Positions 1 to 8,674 of a stretch of 64,000 nt of DNA are shown here, piece by piece. This DNA comes from JBCDAP01 sp038747915 (GTDB lineage: Bacteria > Planctomycetota > Phycisphaerae > Phycisphaerales > UBA1924): assembly GCA_038747915.1 (NCBI GenBank), contig JBCDJJ010000002.1, positions 20,990 to 84,989 on the forward strand, given 5' to 3'. A program made the translations under genes and the position numbers. Position 1 is the first letter of the stretch. Each line of letters opens with the position of its first letter. The notes below the pieces were generated by a model that was given only the letters and a program-made list of their open reading frames with translations, was not told the DNA's origin and ran no database searches.

Positions 1-1420
1 CGCGGGCACGGACACGCGACTGATGGCCGGTGGTGCCCCAGATGTTGGCGAGCAGGGTCATGTTGGGCTCGAGTTCACCCAGCTCGATCTCGCGCGGCGT
101 GATAATGCGCATGTCCTTGTTCACGCCGGCGTAGATCGACTCGAAGCGAACCGCGTACTGGTTGCCCTTGACCGTGAGCACGCCGTAGCCGCGCGGGGTG
201 CCGTCACGCATCAGGCCGTGCGGCACACCCTCGACATCACGGACACCGCGGTACCAAGAGCCGGACGTGGTGCCGACGTTGTAGTGGTGGTGGAAAGGCA
301 CGCGGTCGTTGATGTAGCCGGCGTCGGAGCCGAGGAAGAAGTGCTGGTTGACGTGGGTGTGCCCCGAGAGGCTCAGTGTGTTGGGGAACTGGGAGATGTG
401 GCGGAGGAGTTCGGCGAGCTCGGGCACGCGGTGGATGCTCTCGGGGTCGTTCGAGGCGAAGGGGATGTGGGCCGCAAAGACAATCAGGTCGTCCTTATCG
501 ACATGGGCGAGGTAGTTGAGGATGAACTCGATCTGATCGGGGCGGAGGTGGCCCTTGTAGTTGCGGCGGTTAGGGAAACCACGCTCGTCGGCTCGCGCGA
601 AGCCGTCCCACGGGGTCATATCTTCGTCGAAGCCATGAAAGCCGTTGTAGTAGACGTTATCGAGGATGATGAAGTGGGCGCGGCCGTGCTGGAAGGCGTA
701 GTTGGGCGGGCCGTAGACGCGCTCGAAGGTTTCATCGGCGAACTCGTCGTTCGGCGAGAGGAAGTTCATGTCGTGGTTGCCGTAGACGTTGCGGACGGGG
801 ATGCCGAGGACCGATTGAGCCGCGTTGAGCGGCTCGAACAGGTCGAGGTCATCGCCGACAAGATCGCCCAGGCTCACCGCGAAGGCGGCGCCCGAGCTGC
901 GCAGCGGCTGAAGGATCTCATCCGTGTAGAACATCATCTGCTCGACGGAGTAGGCCTGCGGGTCGCCGAAGAGCAGCACATCGAACTCCCGTGCCTCGCG
1001 CGACTTGGTGAGCGGGAAGTCGATCCAGGTCGGCAGGTCTCCCGTGGGCGCAACGCCGGGGAAGATAAAGTCGGCGTCGGGTGAGCCCCCGGGCTTGTGG
1101 ATGTAGTAGAAACGCGGGATGTTGTGCTCGTCGCGCGGCGTGTCATAGCCCGCGGGCTCGATGACGAAGACAATGTCGTCGTGGTCGATATCGATGCGGT
1201 AGCGGCCGAGCGGATCGGTCTTCACGACATCGCGACCGTTGGAGACGAGCACCCCGGGGATGCCCTGATCACCGGGGTCGATGGTGCCGTTGCTGTTGGC
1301 ATCGTGGAAGACGACCCCCGTGGCTGTGGCGGCGTGCGACTCGTGATCGTGAGACCCGGCGCTCACGGATGCACCGAGCACGAGTGCGGCGATGGCGGAA
1401 CAGCGATGGGGTGTTGGCAT
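1..1420 (-). CDS. Secreted calcineurin-like metallophosphoesterase (3' end outside window)
   Basis: Reading the minus strand from ATG 1420 gives an open frame of 473 codons that runs off the left edge, so the C-terminus is missing. Residues 1-21 look like a signal peptide. Residues 33-95 form a SpaA/SdrD-like beta domain of the MetallophosN type (FHDANSNGTIDPGDQGIPGV). The catalytic domain follows with the metal-binding signatures FGDPQ (151-155), LGDLVGDD (184-191), GNHDMN (214-219) and SGHTHVN (352-358). The next part resembles the MetallophosC domain. This N-catalytic-C order is that of the calcineurin-like phosphoesterase C-terminal-domain family. The substrate is unknown; extracellular or periplasmic phosphoester hydrolysis is inferred. 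It lies 48 bp downstream of a PhnF-like regulator on the same strand and may be its target. The stretch GAGAGAG before the ATG is a possible weak ribosome site. Confidence 0.85.
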   Translation of the reverse strand, partial: MPTPHRCSAIAALVLGASVSAGSHDHESHAATATGVVFHDANSNGTIDPGDQGIPGVLVSNGRDVVKTDPLGRYRIDIDHDDIVFVIEPAGYDTPRDEHNIPRFYYIHKPGGSPDADFIFPGVAPTGDLPTWIDFPLTKSREAREFDVLLFGDPQAYSVEQMMFYTDEILQPLRSSGAAFAVSLGDLVGDDLDLFEPLNAAQSVLGIPVRNVYGNHDMNFLSPNDEFADETFERVYGPPNYAFQHGRAHFIILDNVYYNGFHGFDEDMTPWDGFARADERGFPNRRNYKGHLRPDQIEFILNYLAHVDKDDLIVFAAHIPFASNDPESIHRVPELAELLRHISQFPNTLSLSGHTHVNQHFFLGSDAGYINDRVPFHHHYNVGTTSGSWYRGVRDVEGVPHGLMRDGTPRGYGVLTVKGNQYAVRFESIYAGVNKDMRIITPREIELGELEPNMTLLANIWGTTGHQSRVRAR

Positions 1421-1468
1421 GGCGTCTCTCTCGGAACGGGTGGGGTGGAAACAGTGATGCGGGCAGCC

Positions 1469-2185
1469 TCAATCCGGCTGCTCGCCTGGCATGAATCGGA
1501 ACTTGACGGCATCGGCCCGGAAGCGACCGATGAAATACTCGACCGGCTCATCGGTACGCACATCAACGTTGCACGCTGCAACGGTCAGGATCGGAACCTT
1601 CGAGGGGGCGAACAGCGCCGCGGCGTCCTGCGTGGTGGGCACCGAGGCGAGCACCGTGGTCTCCATCTGCCGCAGCCGCTGACCGGTGCGGCCAAGGATG
1701 GCGGCGTGGAGCGAGCCACCGGAGAACTCATCGACGAGCCATCCGAAGCTCGGCGGGAGGTAGTGACTCGAGACCACGATGGGCAGATCGTCGGCCCGGC
1801 GGCGCTGCTCGATCCAGACGACCATCTCGCCGAGTTCGACACCGAGCGCCTGCGCGGCCTCGGGCGGGGGCACGCGCCACCCCTTGTCCATCAGATCGCC
1901 CGCCGGCGACATGCCCTCGGCCTCGATGGACTCGGTGAAACGTGTCTTCTCGGCGATGCGGTAGTCGATGAGCCGGCCGAGCACCATCGTGCCACGGCCC
2001 TGCCGGCGGAGCACCAACCCCTCTTGGCTCAGCACGTCGAGGGCGCGGCGGACGGTGTGTCGGTTGACCGCGAAGCGCTCAGCGAGCACAGACTCGGACG
2101 GGAGAAACTGGCCCGGGTTGTACTCGGCACAGATCTCCGAACGAAGCGCCTCAGAAATCTGTTGGTATGGGGCAGTCTTGGCCAT
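1469..2185 (-). CDS. GntR/HutC-family regulator, PhnF-like
   Basis: This is a 238-aa transcription factor. The N-terminal winged helix matches the GntR pattern: YQQISEALRSEI, then PSESVLAERFAVNRHTVRRAL, then LVLRRQGRGTMV. A C-terminal UTRA ligand-binding domain follows (TRFTESIEAEGMSP, SSHYLPP, EYFIGRFRAD). The layout resembles PhnF, which controls phosphonate or phosphate-ester uptake, but the ligand here is unknown. ATG 2185 is chosen because the GntR domain starts right after it; an in-frame GTG at 2218 would add 11 residues with no better ribosome site. It is the first gene of a likely two-gene unit with the downstream metallophosphoesterase, which fits a regulator responding to phosphorus compounds. 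Confidence 0.85.
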   Translation of the reverse strand: MAKTAPYQQISEALRSEICAEYNPGQFLPSESVLAERFAVNRHTVRRALDVLSQEGLVLRRQGRGTMVLGRLIDYRIAEKTRFTESIEAEGMSPAGDLMDKGWRVPPPEAAQALGVELGEMVVWIEQRRRADDLPIVVSSHYLPPSFGWLVDEFSGGSLHAAILGRTGQRLRQMETTVLASVPTTQDAAALFAPSKVPILTVAACNVDVRTDEPVEYFIGRFRADAVKFRFMPGEQPD

Positions 2186-2691
2186 CACGCAACCCGAGCG
2201 GCGGACGCCGCGCTCCACTCACCGCCGCCACATCCAGCGGGTCTCGACTCCCATCCGGCACCGGGTGCGACATGCTCGCGCCCTGGATCAATGCCGAAGG
2301 TGCGAGAATACCACGCCGTTCGGCAGGGACCAAGAGCACCGGGAGTACAGAGCATTGGGCCCGTGGTCGATGGAACCTCGCGCGGCGGATCCACGAGTGG
2401 CCGGCCTGCTTCATAGGATCGGTGTGGAGACGTGAGCATCTGGGCGCGAGTGATTCCGGCTCTGCTTGGCTGATTCGACACAGCACGAGTGCGCCGATCT
2501 GCCCTCGGCATCAGGGTTTGGAAAGGCCGATGCGCTGCGTGTCCGCATCGCTCGGCCTCCGGGTTGATCACGCGAGTTGTGTCGAGTTGTCGTCGAGTCG
2601 CGTGATCATCGGCCGGCACGGGTCCGGGTCAGACTCGATGCGGACACGTGCCCGCACCGAGGACTGAGGACAAGGCGAAGGCGTGATCCAC
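2186..2691. other. Intergenic region with one inverted repeat
   Basis: About 500 bp between the stop of the lamin-tail gene and the start of the GntR gene. No open frame here has recognisable protein features. It must hold the promoter of the GntR gene and the transcript end of the lamin-tail gene. An 11-bp inverted repeat at 2565-2608 is the only clear structure. Confidence 0.5.
2565..2608. repeat. 11-bp perfect inverted repeat, 22-nt spacer
   Basis: TGATCACGCGA at 2565-2575 and TCGCGTGATCA at 2598-2608 are exact reverse complements. It lies 84 bp beyond the stop of the lamin-tail gene, so it could be a stem-loop at the 3' end of that transcript; there is no T-run. It is also about 380 bp upstream of the GntR gene, and an operator role cannot be excluded. 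Confidence 0.45.
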
Positions 2692-5600
2692 TCAATCGAG
2701 GATCGCGCCGTCGTCCAGAAGCTCCTGCAGGGTGACGACGTTGCACCCGCCGCCGAAGGCCACGAGCACAGCGATGAAGTCTTCGGCGTCGACATCACCG
2801 TCGAGGTCGAGGTCGCCCTCGGCAAGACGCTGGGCCACGGGCAGGCCGGTGTCCACGGTGCTACCAAAGCCGACGAGGATGCCGATGAAGTCATCGGCGT
2901 CGCTATCGCCGTCGCCATCGAGGTCGCCGGCGCAGATGCCGCAGAGGAGGTCATCGGCGCCGGTGCCGCCCTCGCTCCAGGTGCCGCCGGCGAGCACGCA
3001 GGCGCGCTCTTCGGTGGCCTCGACGATGGCCGACGGATCGGTGTCGGGCGCGGTGCAGCACGCACCGGTCGGGACGACCGGCGACGCACCGAGGTCGGTG
3101 ATGGTCACGACGTTCTGCAGGGTGCCCGGCGAGCCGAAGAAGTTGAAGGAGTTGAACACCGGGTTGATGATCGAGGGTGTCGCGTAGGCAGCGGCGTCGT
3201 TGGTGGTGCCGTCGAGCGTGAAGTCGTTCGCGCGGGTCGTGTCACCATCGGTGCCGGTGAAGGACGACGCCTCCCAGTTGGTGCCCACATCGTTGCCGGC
3301 CTCGGTGTAGTTGCCGGGGCGGAGGAAGATCGAGCCCGAGTCGAGCAGCGGGTCGTTCGAGAACTGGTTGCCGAGCGGCCAGGGGAACAGGTCGTCGAAG
3401 TTGACGATGTCCTGGGTGTCGCTGTTGCCGTCGACGAGCCGGAGGAACTCGTTGACCTGCGACGGGTCGTTGGAGAGGTTGGCGATGCCGAGCGGGCCGG
3501 AGTTACCGCCGAAGCCGGCATCCGGATCGTCGTACCACGCCGATACGACCGCGACCGGGTAATCACCGGGGTACGCGTTGTAGAGCGAGGCCGCCGGGGT
3601 GAGGTTCTCGGCGAGCTCCTCGGCGTCGAAGCCGACGACCACGAGGACACCACCTGCAGGGACAACGGTGCCGACCGGGAACCCGGTGGTGCGGCCGTCC
3701 TCATCCTGGAGGAAACCGCCGGAGAGATCGATGTCGGCGTTGGTGGTGTTGTAGATCTCGACGTACTCCGAGTCGCCGCCCTCGAACTCGGGGGCGTTGG
3801 GATCGAGCACGATCGCGCCCATGGTGTCGACGGAGGAGGAGGAGAAGCTGTTGGTGAAGTAGGCGAGCTCGGTGATGATCAGATCACCGACGGGGCGCTC
3901 GGAGGTGCCCGAGGCAACAACGCCGGGTGAGCCGAAGTCGTTGCCGGAGGACTGGTTCGTGAAGAAGGTGCCCTGTGCGGACTGGTACGCGCCGTCGAGG
4001 TCGGCGATCGAGAACCGCCAGCTCGAGCCGAGATCGTTATCCTCGTCGATCGTGCCCGCTGCGATGACCTCGGGGATCACGTAGATCGAGAGGCCGTCGA
4101 TGTTGCCCGGGAACCCGGCAAAGGGCTGACCGGAGGAGTCGTTGGCGGAGTAATTGGCGGCGTCGACGACGAAACCGGCGGCGTTGAGGATGGCCGGGAT
4201 CTCGATGTCGGGGCGCGCGTTGCTCGAGAGCGCATCGAAGTCCTCGACGAGGAAAGCGTTGACACCGGGGCCCCACTGGTCCTGGAACTCGGCGAGGTTG
4301 TCGCCGAGCGGGGTGTCGGCGCCGGGGATGCCGTCGTCTTCGATGAAGTTGTCGCCGACAAGGACGAGGGCCTCACCGGGGGCGATGGTGGTGCCGGCGG
4401 GGAAGGGCTGGCTCTGGCTGCCGTCGGGGAAGGCGAGGTCGATGTAGGTGAAGCCCTCGAGATCGACGGTCGTGGCGCCCGGGTTGTAGATCTCGAGCCA
4501 GTCGAGCTCGAAGTCGGTGTTGGGGTTGAACATGATCTCGGTGATCACGACCGCGCCGACGGTGCAGACGTCAAGCTTGCCGTCGCCGTCGGCATCGAGC
4601 ATGCCGCCCACGCCGCCGGAGCCGCCGTTGTTGTCGATCTGCACCGCGTCGGGGGTGCCGTCGCGGTCACAGTCGGCGGCGGGGTTGAAAGCGAGGTCGC
4701 AGAAGTCCAGGAAGCCGTTGCCGTCAGCGTCGTTGGAGCCACCCGAGGCGTCGCTCAGGTCACTCTCCGACGCGGTGCCGCCGCCATCGATGATCTGGCA
4801 GGCATCGAGGATGCCGTTGTTGTCGCAGTCATCGAAGCCGCCGAAGAAGATGTCCTCGATGTCGGGCGTGCCGTTGTCGTTGCAGTCATCGGGGATCGGC
4901 GTGTTGTTGTAGAAGCCGGGGCTACCGAGGTTGAGGTTGGAGTTGTCGGGGTTGGTCTCGTCGATACCGGCGAGGAGCTCGACCTCGACGATCTGCACGC
5001 CCTCTGCATCGAACACCGGCAGACCACCGTTGGCCTCGGTGGTGATCTCGTAGACGGGATCGCCGTCGTTGATGAACGGGGCGAGGTCGACGAACTCGGG
5101 GTTGGTCTCGGGGTCGATCGGCTGCTCGGGGTCGAAGTCGGGGTTCGGCGCCTGGGTGTCGAAGGTCGGGTTGCCGTCGAGGTCCTCGAACACCGGGACG
5201 ACGAAGAGCTCGGTCGTCACGCGTGTGAACTCGACGACGCCGGTCGCCGGGTTGGCAACATCGGCCGGGCGGCTCACACCCCAGTTGATGCCGAGGTCAT
5301 TGAGGGTCGCCGAGGTCGCGTTGGAGCGGAGGGTGATCGACTGGCCGCCGGCGCCCGAGATCTCGGTGGTGGTGGGCCAGTTGTCGTTGCCGAAGGCCTG
5401 CTGATTGATCACATCGACGAGGTTGGCGCCGCCGGCGGCGTAGTTCTCGATGTGCTCGAACTGGTTCTGACCGCTCGTGAAGCTGGTGTAGAGGGTGAGG
5501 TCCTCGGTCCCAGCCGAGCCGAAGGGCACGAAGTTGCCCGAGTCCGCCGGGTTCTCGACCACGCCCTGATCAAAGATGGCAGCGATTTCGTTGCCGATGT

Positions 5601-6180
5601 TGGGGCTGTTCGCCCACAGGCCACCGCGATCGGTGAAGCCGTACTCGACGAGGATGACCTGATCGGCATTGAGATTCGGACCGCCCCAGGCCGCGACATC
5701 GGCCTCGGTCACGCGGGTGACAAGCTGGATGTCGATCAGCGCCTCGAGGTTCTCGTTGACATCGGGGGTGCCGGGATCGTCGGCCGGCGCGGGGGCGCCG
5801 ATGGTGATGCTGGTGAGGTCCTCGATGTCGAGCTCGCGGATGACGATGATCGACTCGCCGGGCTCGACGATGGTGGCGCCGGGGATGGTGGACGAGATGG
5901 GGAACTCGCCGATCTGGCCCGGATCCTCGATGTCACCAACAACCCAGCCGGCGATGTCGACGGATGCGCCGCCGAAGTTGGTGAGCTCGACGTACTCGCC
6001 GGGCACCTCGTCGCCAGCAAGGTTGTAAAAGAACTCGGTGATGAGGAGCTCGCCGGTCTGCCCGCCGTTGGCGGCGACGACCGTGGACAGCTCGGTACCG
6101 AGCTGTGCAACAACGGGGGTCGCAAGCCCAGCGGCAGCGATCAGCGCCGCGAGCCCGCTCTTCGCAGTGGTGTTGAACAT
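2692..6180 (-). CDS. Secreted lamin-tail-domain protein with dockerin-like C-terminus
   Basis: A 1162-aa exported protein. Residues 1-26 form a signal peptide ending at VVAQ. At least three lamin-tail (LTD) domains are visible, each starting with an ITE motif followed by an EYVE or WLEIYN motif: near residues 44-160 (LLITEFFYNLAGDEVPGEYV), 545-660 (VVITEIMFNPNTDFELDWLE) and 770-900 (DLIITELAYF ... EYVEIYN). Between the first two are thrombospondin-3/EF-hand-like aspartate-rich loops (DCNDNGTPDIEDIF, DCDNNGILDACQI, DADGNGFLDFCDL). Near the C-terminus come a GACC cysteine block and two dockerin-like loops (GDLDGDGDSDADDF and GDLDLDGDVDAEDF). The likely role is a calcium-binding surface or extracellular adhesion or matrix protein; this is inferred. 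ATG 6180 has GAAGGA upstream. It stands alone in its unit. Confidence 0.85.
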   Translation of the reverse strand: MFNTTAKSGLAALIAAAGLATPVVAQLGTELSTVVAANGGQTGELLITEFFYNLAGDEVPGEYVELTNFGGASVDIAGWVVGDIEDPGQIGEFPISSTIPGATIVEPGESIIVIRELDIEDLTSITIGAPAPADDPGTPDVNENLEALIDIQLVTRVTEADVAAWGGPNLNADQVILVEYGFTDRGGLWANSPNIGNEIAAIFDQGVVENPADSGNFVPFGSAGTEDLTLYTSFTSGQNQFEHIENYAAGGANLVDVINQQAFGNDNWPTTTEISGAGGQSITLRSNATSATLNDLGINWGVSRPADVANPATGVVEFTRVTTELFVVPVFEDLDGNPTFDTQAPNPDFDPEQPIDPETNPEFVDLAPFINDGDPVYEITTEANGGLPVFDAEGVQIVEVELLAGIDETNPDNSNLNLGSPGFYNNTPIPDDCNDNGTPDIEDIFFGGFDDCDNNGILDACQIIDGGGTASESDLSDASGGSNDADGNGFLDFCDLAFNPAADCDRDGTPDAVQIDNNGGSGGVGGMLDADGDGKLDVCTVGAVVITEIMFNPNTDFELDWLEIYNPGATTVDLEGFTYIDLAFPDGSQSQPFPAGTTIAPGEALVLVGDNFIEDDGIPGADTPLGDNLAEFQDQWGPGVNAFLVEDFDALSSNARPDIEIPAILNAAGFVVDAANYSANDSSGQPFAGFPGNIDGLSIYVIPEVIAAGTIDEDNDLGSSWRFSIADLDGAYQSAQGTFFTNQSSGNDFGSPGVVASGTSERPVGDLIITELAYFTNSFSSSSVDTMGAIVLDPNAPEFEGGDSEYVEIYNTTNADIDLSGGFLQDEDGRTTGFPVGTVVPAGGVLVVVGFDAEELAENLTPAASLYNAYPGDYPVAVVSAWYDDPDAGFGGNSGPLGIANLSNDPSQVNEFLRLVDGNSDTQDIVNFDDLFPWPLGNQFSNDPLLDSGSIFLRPGNYTEAGNDVGTNWEASSFTGTDGDTTRANDFTLDGTTNDAAAYATPSIINPVFNSFNFFGSPGTLQNVVTITDLGASPVVPTGACCTAPDTDPSAIVEATEERACVLAGGTWSEGGTGADDLLCGICAGDLDGDGDSDADDFIGILVGFGSTVDTGLPVAQRLAEGDLDLDGDVDAEDFIAVLVAFGGGCNVVTLQELLDDGAILD

Positions 6181-6588
6181 GAGACGATCCTTCGGGACAT
6201 CACCGGCGTGTGGTGTGGTGGACGGTCACGCAACCGCCCTCTCTCCGAGCCCATCGCACGCGGCCGGCGGCGCGCAGGATGGGGGAAACACCGGGTGGTA
6301 CGGTCAGGCATCACCCGATCGAAGCGCATCAGCCTTGATGTACGCGAGCCCGTGTGCCGACCCGGCAGTCAGGAACTCGATCGGACTCTGGCTCTTCTCG
6401 CGCACCAGCTCCTCACAAGGCGGAACCACCGCGAACTCATGAAACACTCCCGATCAGAGGAGACATGTTTGTTGGGATCTCTCAAGCCCGCGATGGACTG
6501 TGAAGCCCGCCGCGAGTGTGCTCTTTGGGACGCACCGCAAACGATGGCACCTGCACCCGATCAATCAGGATCGGGGCCGAGGTGTGCC
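6181..6588. other. Intergenic region, no gene seen
   Basis: About 400 bp upstream of the lamin-tail gene and downstream of the pseudopilin gene, both on the minus strand. Apart from the hairpin at 6556-6575 I see no gene or RNA. It probably contains the promoter of the lamin-tail gene, but no convincing -35/-10 pair could be picked. Confidence 0.5.
6556..6575 (-). terminator. Possible terminator hairpin after pseudopilin gene
   Basis: CCCGATC (6556-6562) and GATCGGG (6569-6575) form a 7-bp perfect stem with a 6-nt loop, 13 bp beyond the stop of the pseudopilin gene. No U-tract follows on the minus strand, so factor-independent termination is uncertain. Confidence 0.4.
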
Positions 6589-7842
6589 TCAAATGCCCTT
6601 GTTGCGATCCCCCGTTTCGCGGAAGCGGTACTGCACGATGTTGTTCTGGCCGATGTCAACACTCGCGCGGACCAAGCCAGGGTGGACCGGGGGACGCGGG
6701 TGTGGGATCTCGCCGTCGTACACATTCTGCGAGCGGTTATCCACGGCATCCGCAATCACGCTCAGCACGTGCCGGCCGTACAGGAACGTCTCGACGAGCT
6801 CCGGCCCGGTGTTGACGAATTCGGCGTGGCCATCGATGAAGCCGAAGGTGTACCCATCGAGGCCATGGTTGTCCCACTCGTCCGGCCAGTTGTTGAGAGG
6901 CGGGTAGGGGAAACGCTCTGAGACATCAACGTCGCTATCACCCGACGAGAGGGGAGTGCCGGGGTCGGCATCGAAGGTCACAAAGATCCGGCTCGGGTTC
7001 TGCACGTTCACGGCGCGCTTGAGTTCGGGTGTGCCGGTCCAAAGGATGTCATTCCAGAAGCTGACGTCGAAGCGGCTCCCACCGGTCAACTGGTGCAGCG
7101 GATCGCCGACGTCAATCCCACGCTGCCGGTACGGATCTCGCGATCTCCACGCCTCGTTGGCGCCGAAGTACAAACGGTCGTAGTACCCATCAGGCGTCAT
7201 GACCGGACGCCGTTCGCTGTCATTCTCGCTCACGCTATTGCCGTACCACGCGAACGCCTCGTAGCTATGACCAAACTCACCCCAGAGATGGCGGGAGTCG
7301 AAAACCTCGTCTTCCGGCGACTCCACACGCTGGCCGTTGGCGACGTTGCCCGAGTTCAGCGAACCCCGGAACCCATCGGTGGCGTTGCCGAGCGATGCGA
7401 GCGACTGACCGACAGCAGCATTCACCGAGATATCGACCCACACGGGGTAGCCGTAGTTGTTCACACCTGTGAATGTTTCGCCACCCACATTCACCTCAAA
7501 CCGACGATCACGGCCACCCACGCCCGCGAGGTAGTCGCTGCGTACCTCGTGGTCGGTCGACGGACAGACCGCGGCTTCCGGGCTGCTGAGGTACGGCGAG
7601 AGGTACGCCAGGTTGTCGGCACTCGGCCGGGTGGTCGGGAGGTACGCACCGACCTCGCTGTCGATCGCATGAGCGTTCATGGCCGCCATCATGCTGCGCT
7701 GATTGCCGAGGCAGACCGCGCGGTTCGCCATCTCGCGGGCCCGTGTGACCGAGGGTACGAGCAGCCCGATGAGCAGCGCGATCACCGCGACAACGACCAG
7801 TAACTCGATCAGCGTGAACGCCCGCACCCGATCCGTCCGCAT
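6589..7842 (-). CDS. Type II secretion/type IV pseudopilin with N-terminal methylation motif
   Basis: A 417-aa pseudopilin. The prepilin signal sits at the extreme N-terminus: MRTDRVRA|FTLIELL, with Glu at +5 and a hydrophobic helix through about residue 30 (VVVAVIALLIGLLVPSV). The -1 residue is Ala instead of the usual Gly. The remainder is a periplasmic globular domain ending near a GFIDGHAEFV motif, as seen in the large prepilin-like families of planctomycetes. ATG 7842 is chosen over an in-frame start 39 bp upstream because the class III leader should be short and GTGAGG precedes it. It has no pilus neighbours here, and a minor pseudopilin or secreted role is inferred. Confidence 0.85.
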   Translation of the reverse strand: MRTDRVRAFTLIELLVVVAVIALLIGLLVPSVTRAREMANRAVCLGNQRSMMAAMNAHAIDSEVGAYLPTTRPSADNLAYLSPYLSSPEAAVCPSTDHEVRSDYLAGVGGRDRRFEVNVGGETFTGVNNYGYPVWVDISVNAAVGQSLASLGNATDGFRGSLNSGNVANGQRVESPEDEVFDSRHLWGEFGHSYEAFAWYGNSVSENDSERRPVMTPDGYYDRLYFGANEAWRSRDPYRQRGIDVGDPLHQLTGGSRFDVSFWNDILWTGTPELKRAVNVQNPSRIFVTFDADPGTPLSSGDSDVDVSERFPYPPLNNWPDEWDNHGLDGYTFGFIDGHAEFVNTGPELVETFLYGRHVLSVIADAVDNRSQNVYDGEIPHPRPPVHPGLVRASVDIGQNNIVQYRFRETGDRNKGI

Positions 7843-8674
7843 CAGCAGCCTCACAAAGCAGTGGTGAAGGGGAGCAACCATCGGAGCCGCACGCCCGATC
7901 GCGCCGAAGACGCATCAACAGCCGAACAGTAGCTGCTTGTGTAGACAACGCAAGGGTGATCTAGACAGGTTAACGGTGTGTGAGCGCGGCCAGTCGACGG
8001 ATCGCGCGCATCAACCGAGTTGTGGGCGCAGAACATCGGATCTGAGTCAATCGGTGACGATTCGCACCGAAGAAACGACGGACGCGCGACATCAGTTTCA
8101 CAATTTCTTAACGAAGTGATCGCGTCTCAACGGATCGATTGCAGCTGCACGGAACACCCGTGCGCGGACACGCATTGGGTATTCATCTAGACATCTCAGT
8201 TGATGTGGGCCGGCTCGGTCGACCGCGCGGTCTCAACAGCGTCTTCATCCAAACGATCGGGCGATCGTGCCGAGATCCCGCCAACAACCGCACGTGCCCG
8301 CAGATGCATCCCTCCGTGTTGCGGCGCGCAGCGCGTTCTGCTTCAAGGACATACAAGCTCTCTCGGGTGATGCTCGGTGTCGGACGCGGTTCGACGACCG
8401 CGGGCAGTGTCCTCGTGATGGGCATCGCAGCGCTCTGACAAGAAGTCGATGGACCCGAGCCACACACCTCTCAACTCCCAGAACCCGAGTGGCTTTCTGT
8501 CACCGATGGTGACAACCATGTCGACAAGCAGGGATGTCGTCACCGCCGCGTTGAGTTCGGCCGCGTCTCGGCCTGCTCGGCCTCCAGATCACCCACGATC
8601 CACCCGAATAATCACCCCGCTGCGGCGCCCGAGAGGGGCGTCGTGGCAAGTCTCGACGCCCCGGCGGCTGTGGG
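7843..8674. other. Long intergenic region, no supported gene
   Basis: Over 800 bp upstream of the pseudopilin gene and downstream of recJ. Short open frames exist on both strands, but none shows a recognisable domain, signal peptide or good ribosome site. Around 7950-8140 the sequence is less GC-rich than its surroundings, which fits a promoter region for the pseudopilin gene or a decayed gene. ATCTAGACA occurs twice (around 7960 and 8183); this may be chance. Confidence 0.5.

Noticed and set aside
1097..2416. 439-codon plus-strand frame opposite the GntR and phosphoesterase genes
   Set aside because: Shadow of the two real minus-strand genes, whose motifs are clear.
2683..3930. 415-codon plus-strand frame opposite the lamin-tail gene
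   Set aside because: Val/Gly/Glu-rich composition typical of the reverse frame of a GC-rich gene; no domain and no ribosome site.
5452..6921. 489-codon plus-strand frame spanning the lamin-tail start and the pseudopilin end
   Set aside because: Most of it is antisense to two well supported genes, and the middle part has no recognisable sequence.
8139..8438. 99-codon plus-strand frame in the gap before recJ
   Set aside because: No ribosome site, no domain, and overlapping frames of equal quality on the other strand.
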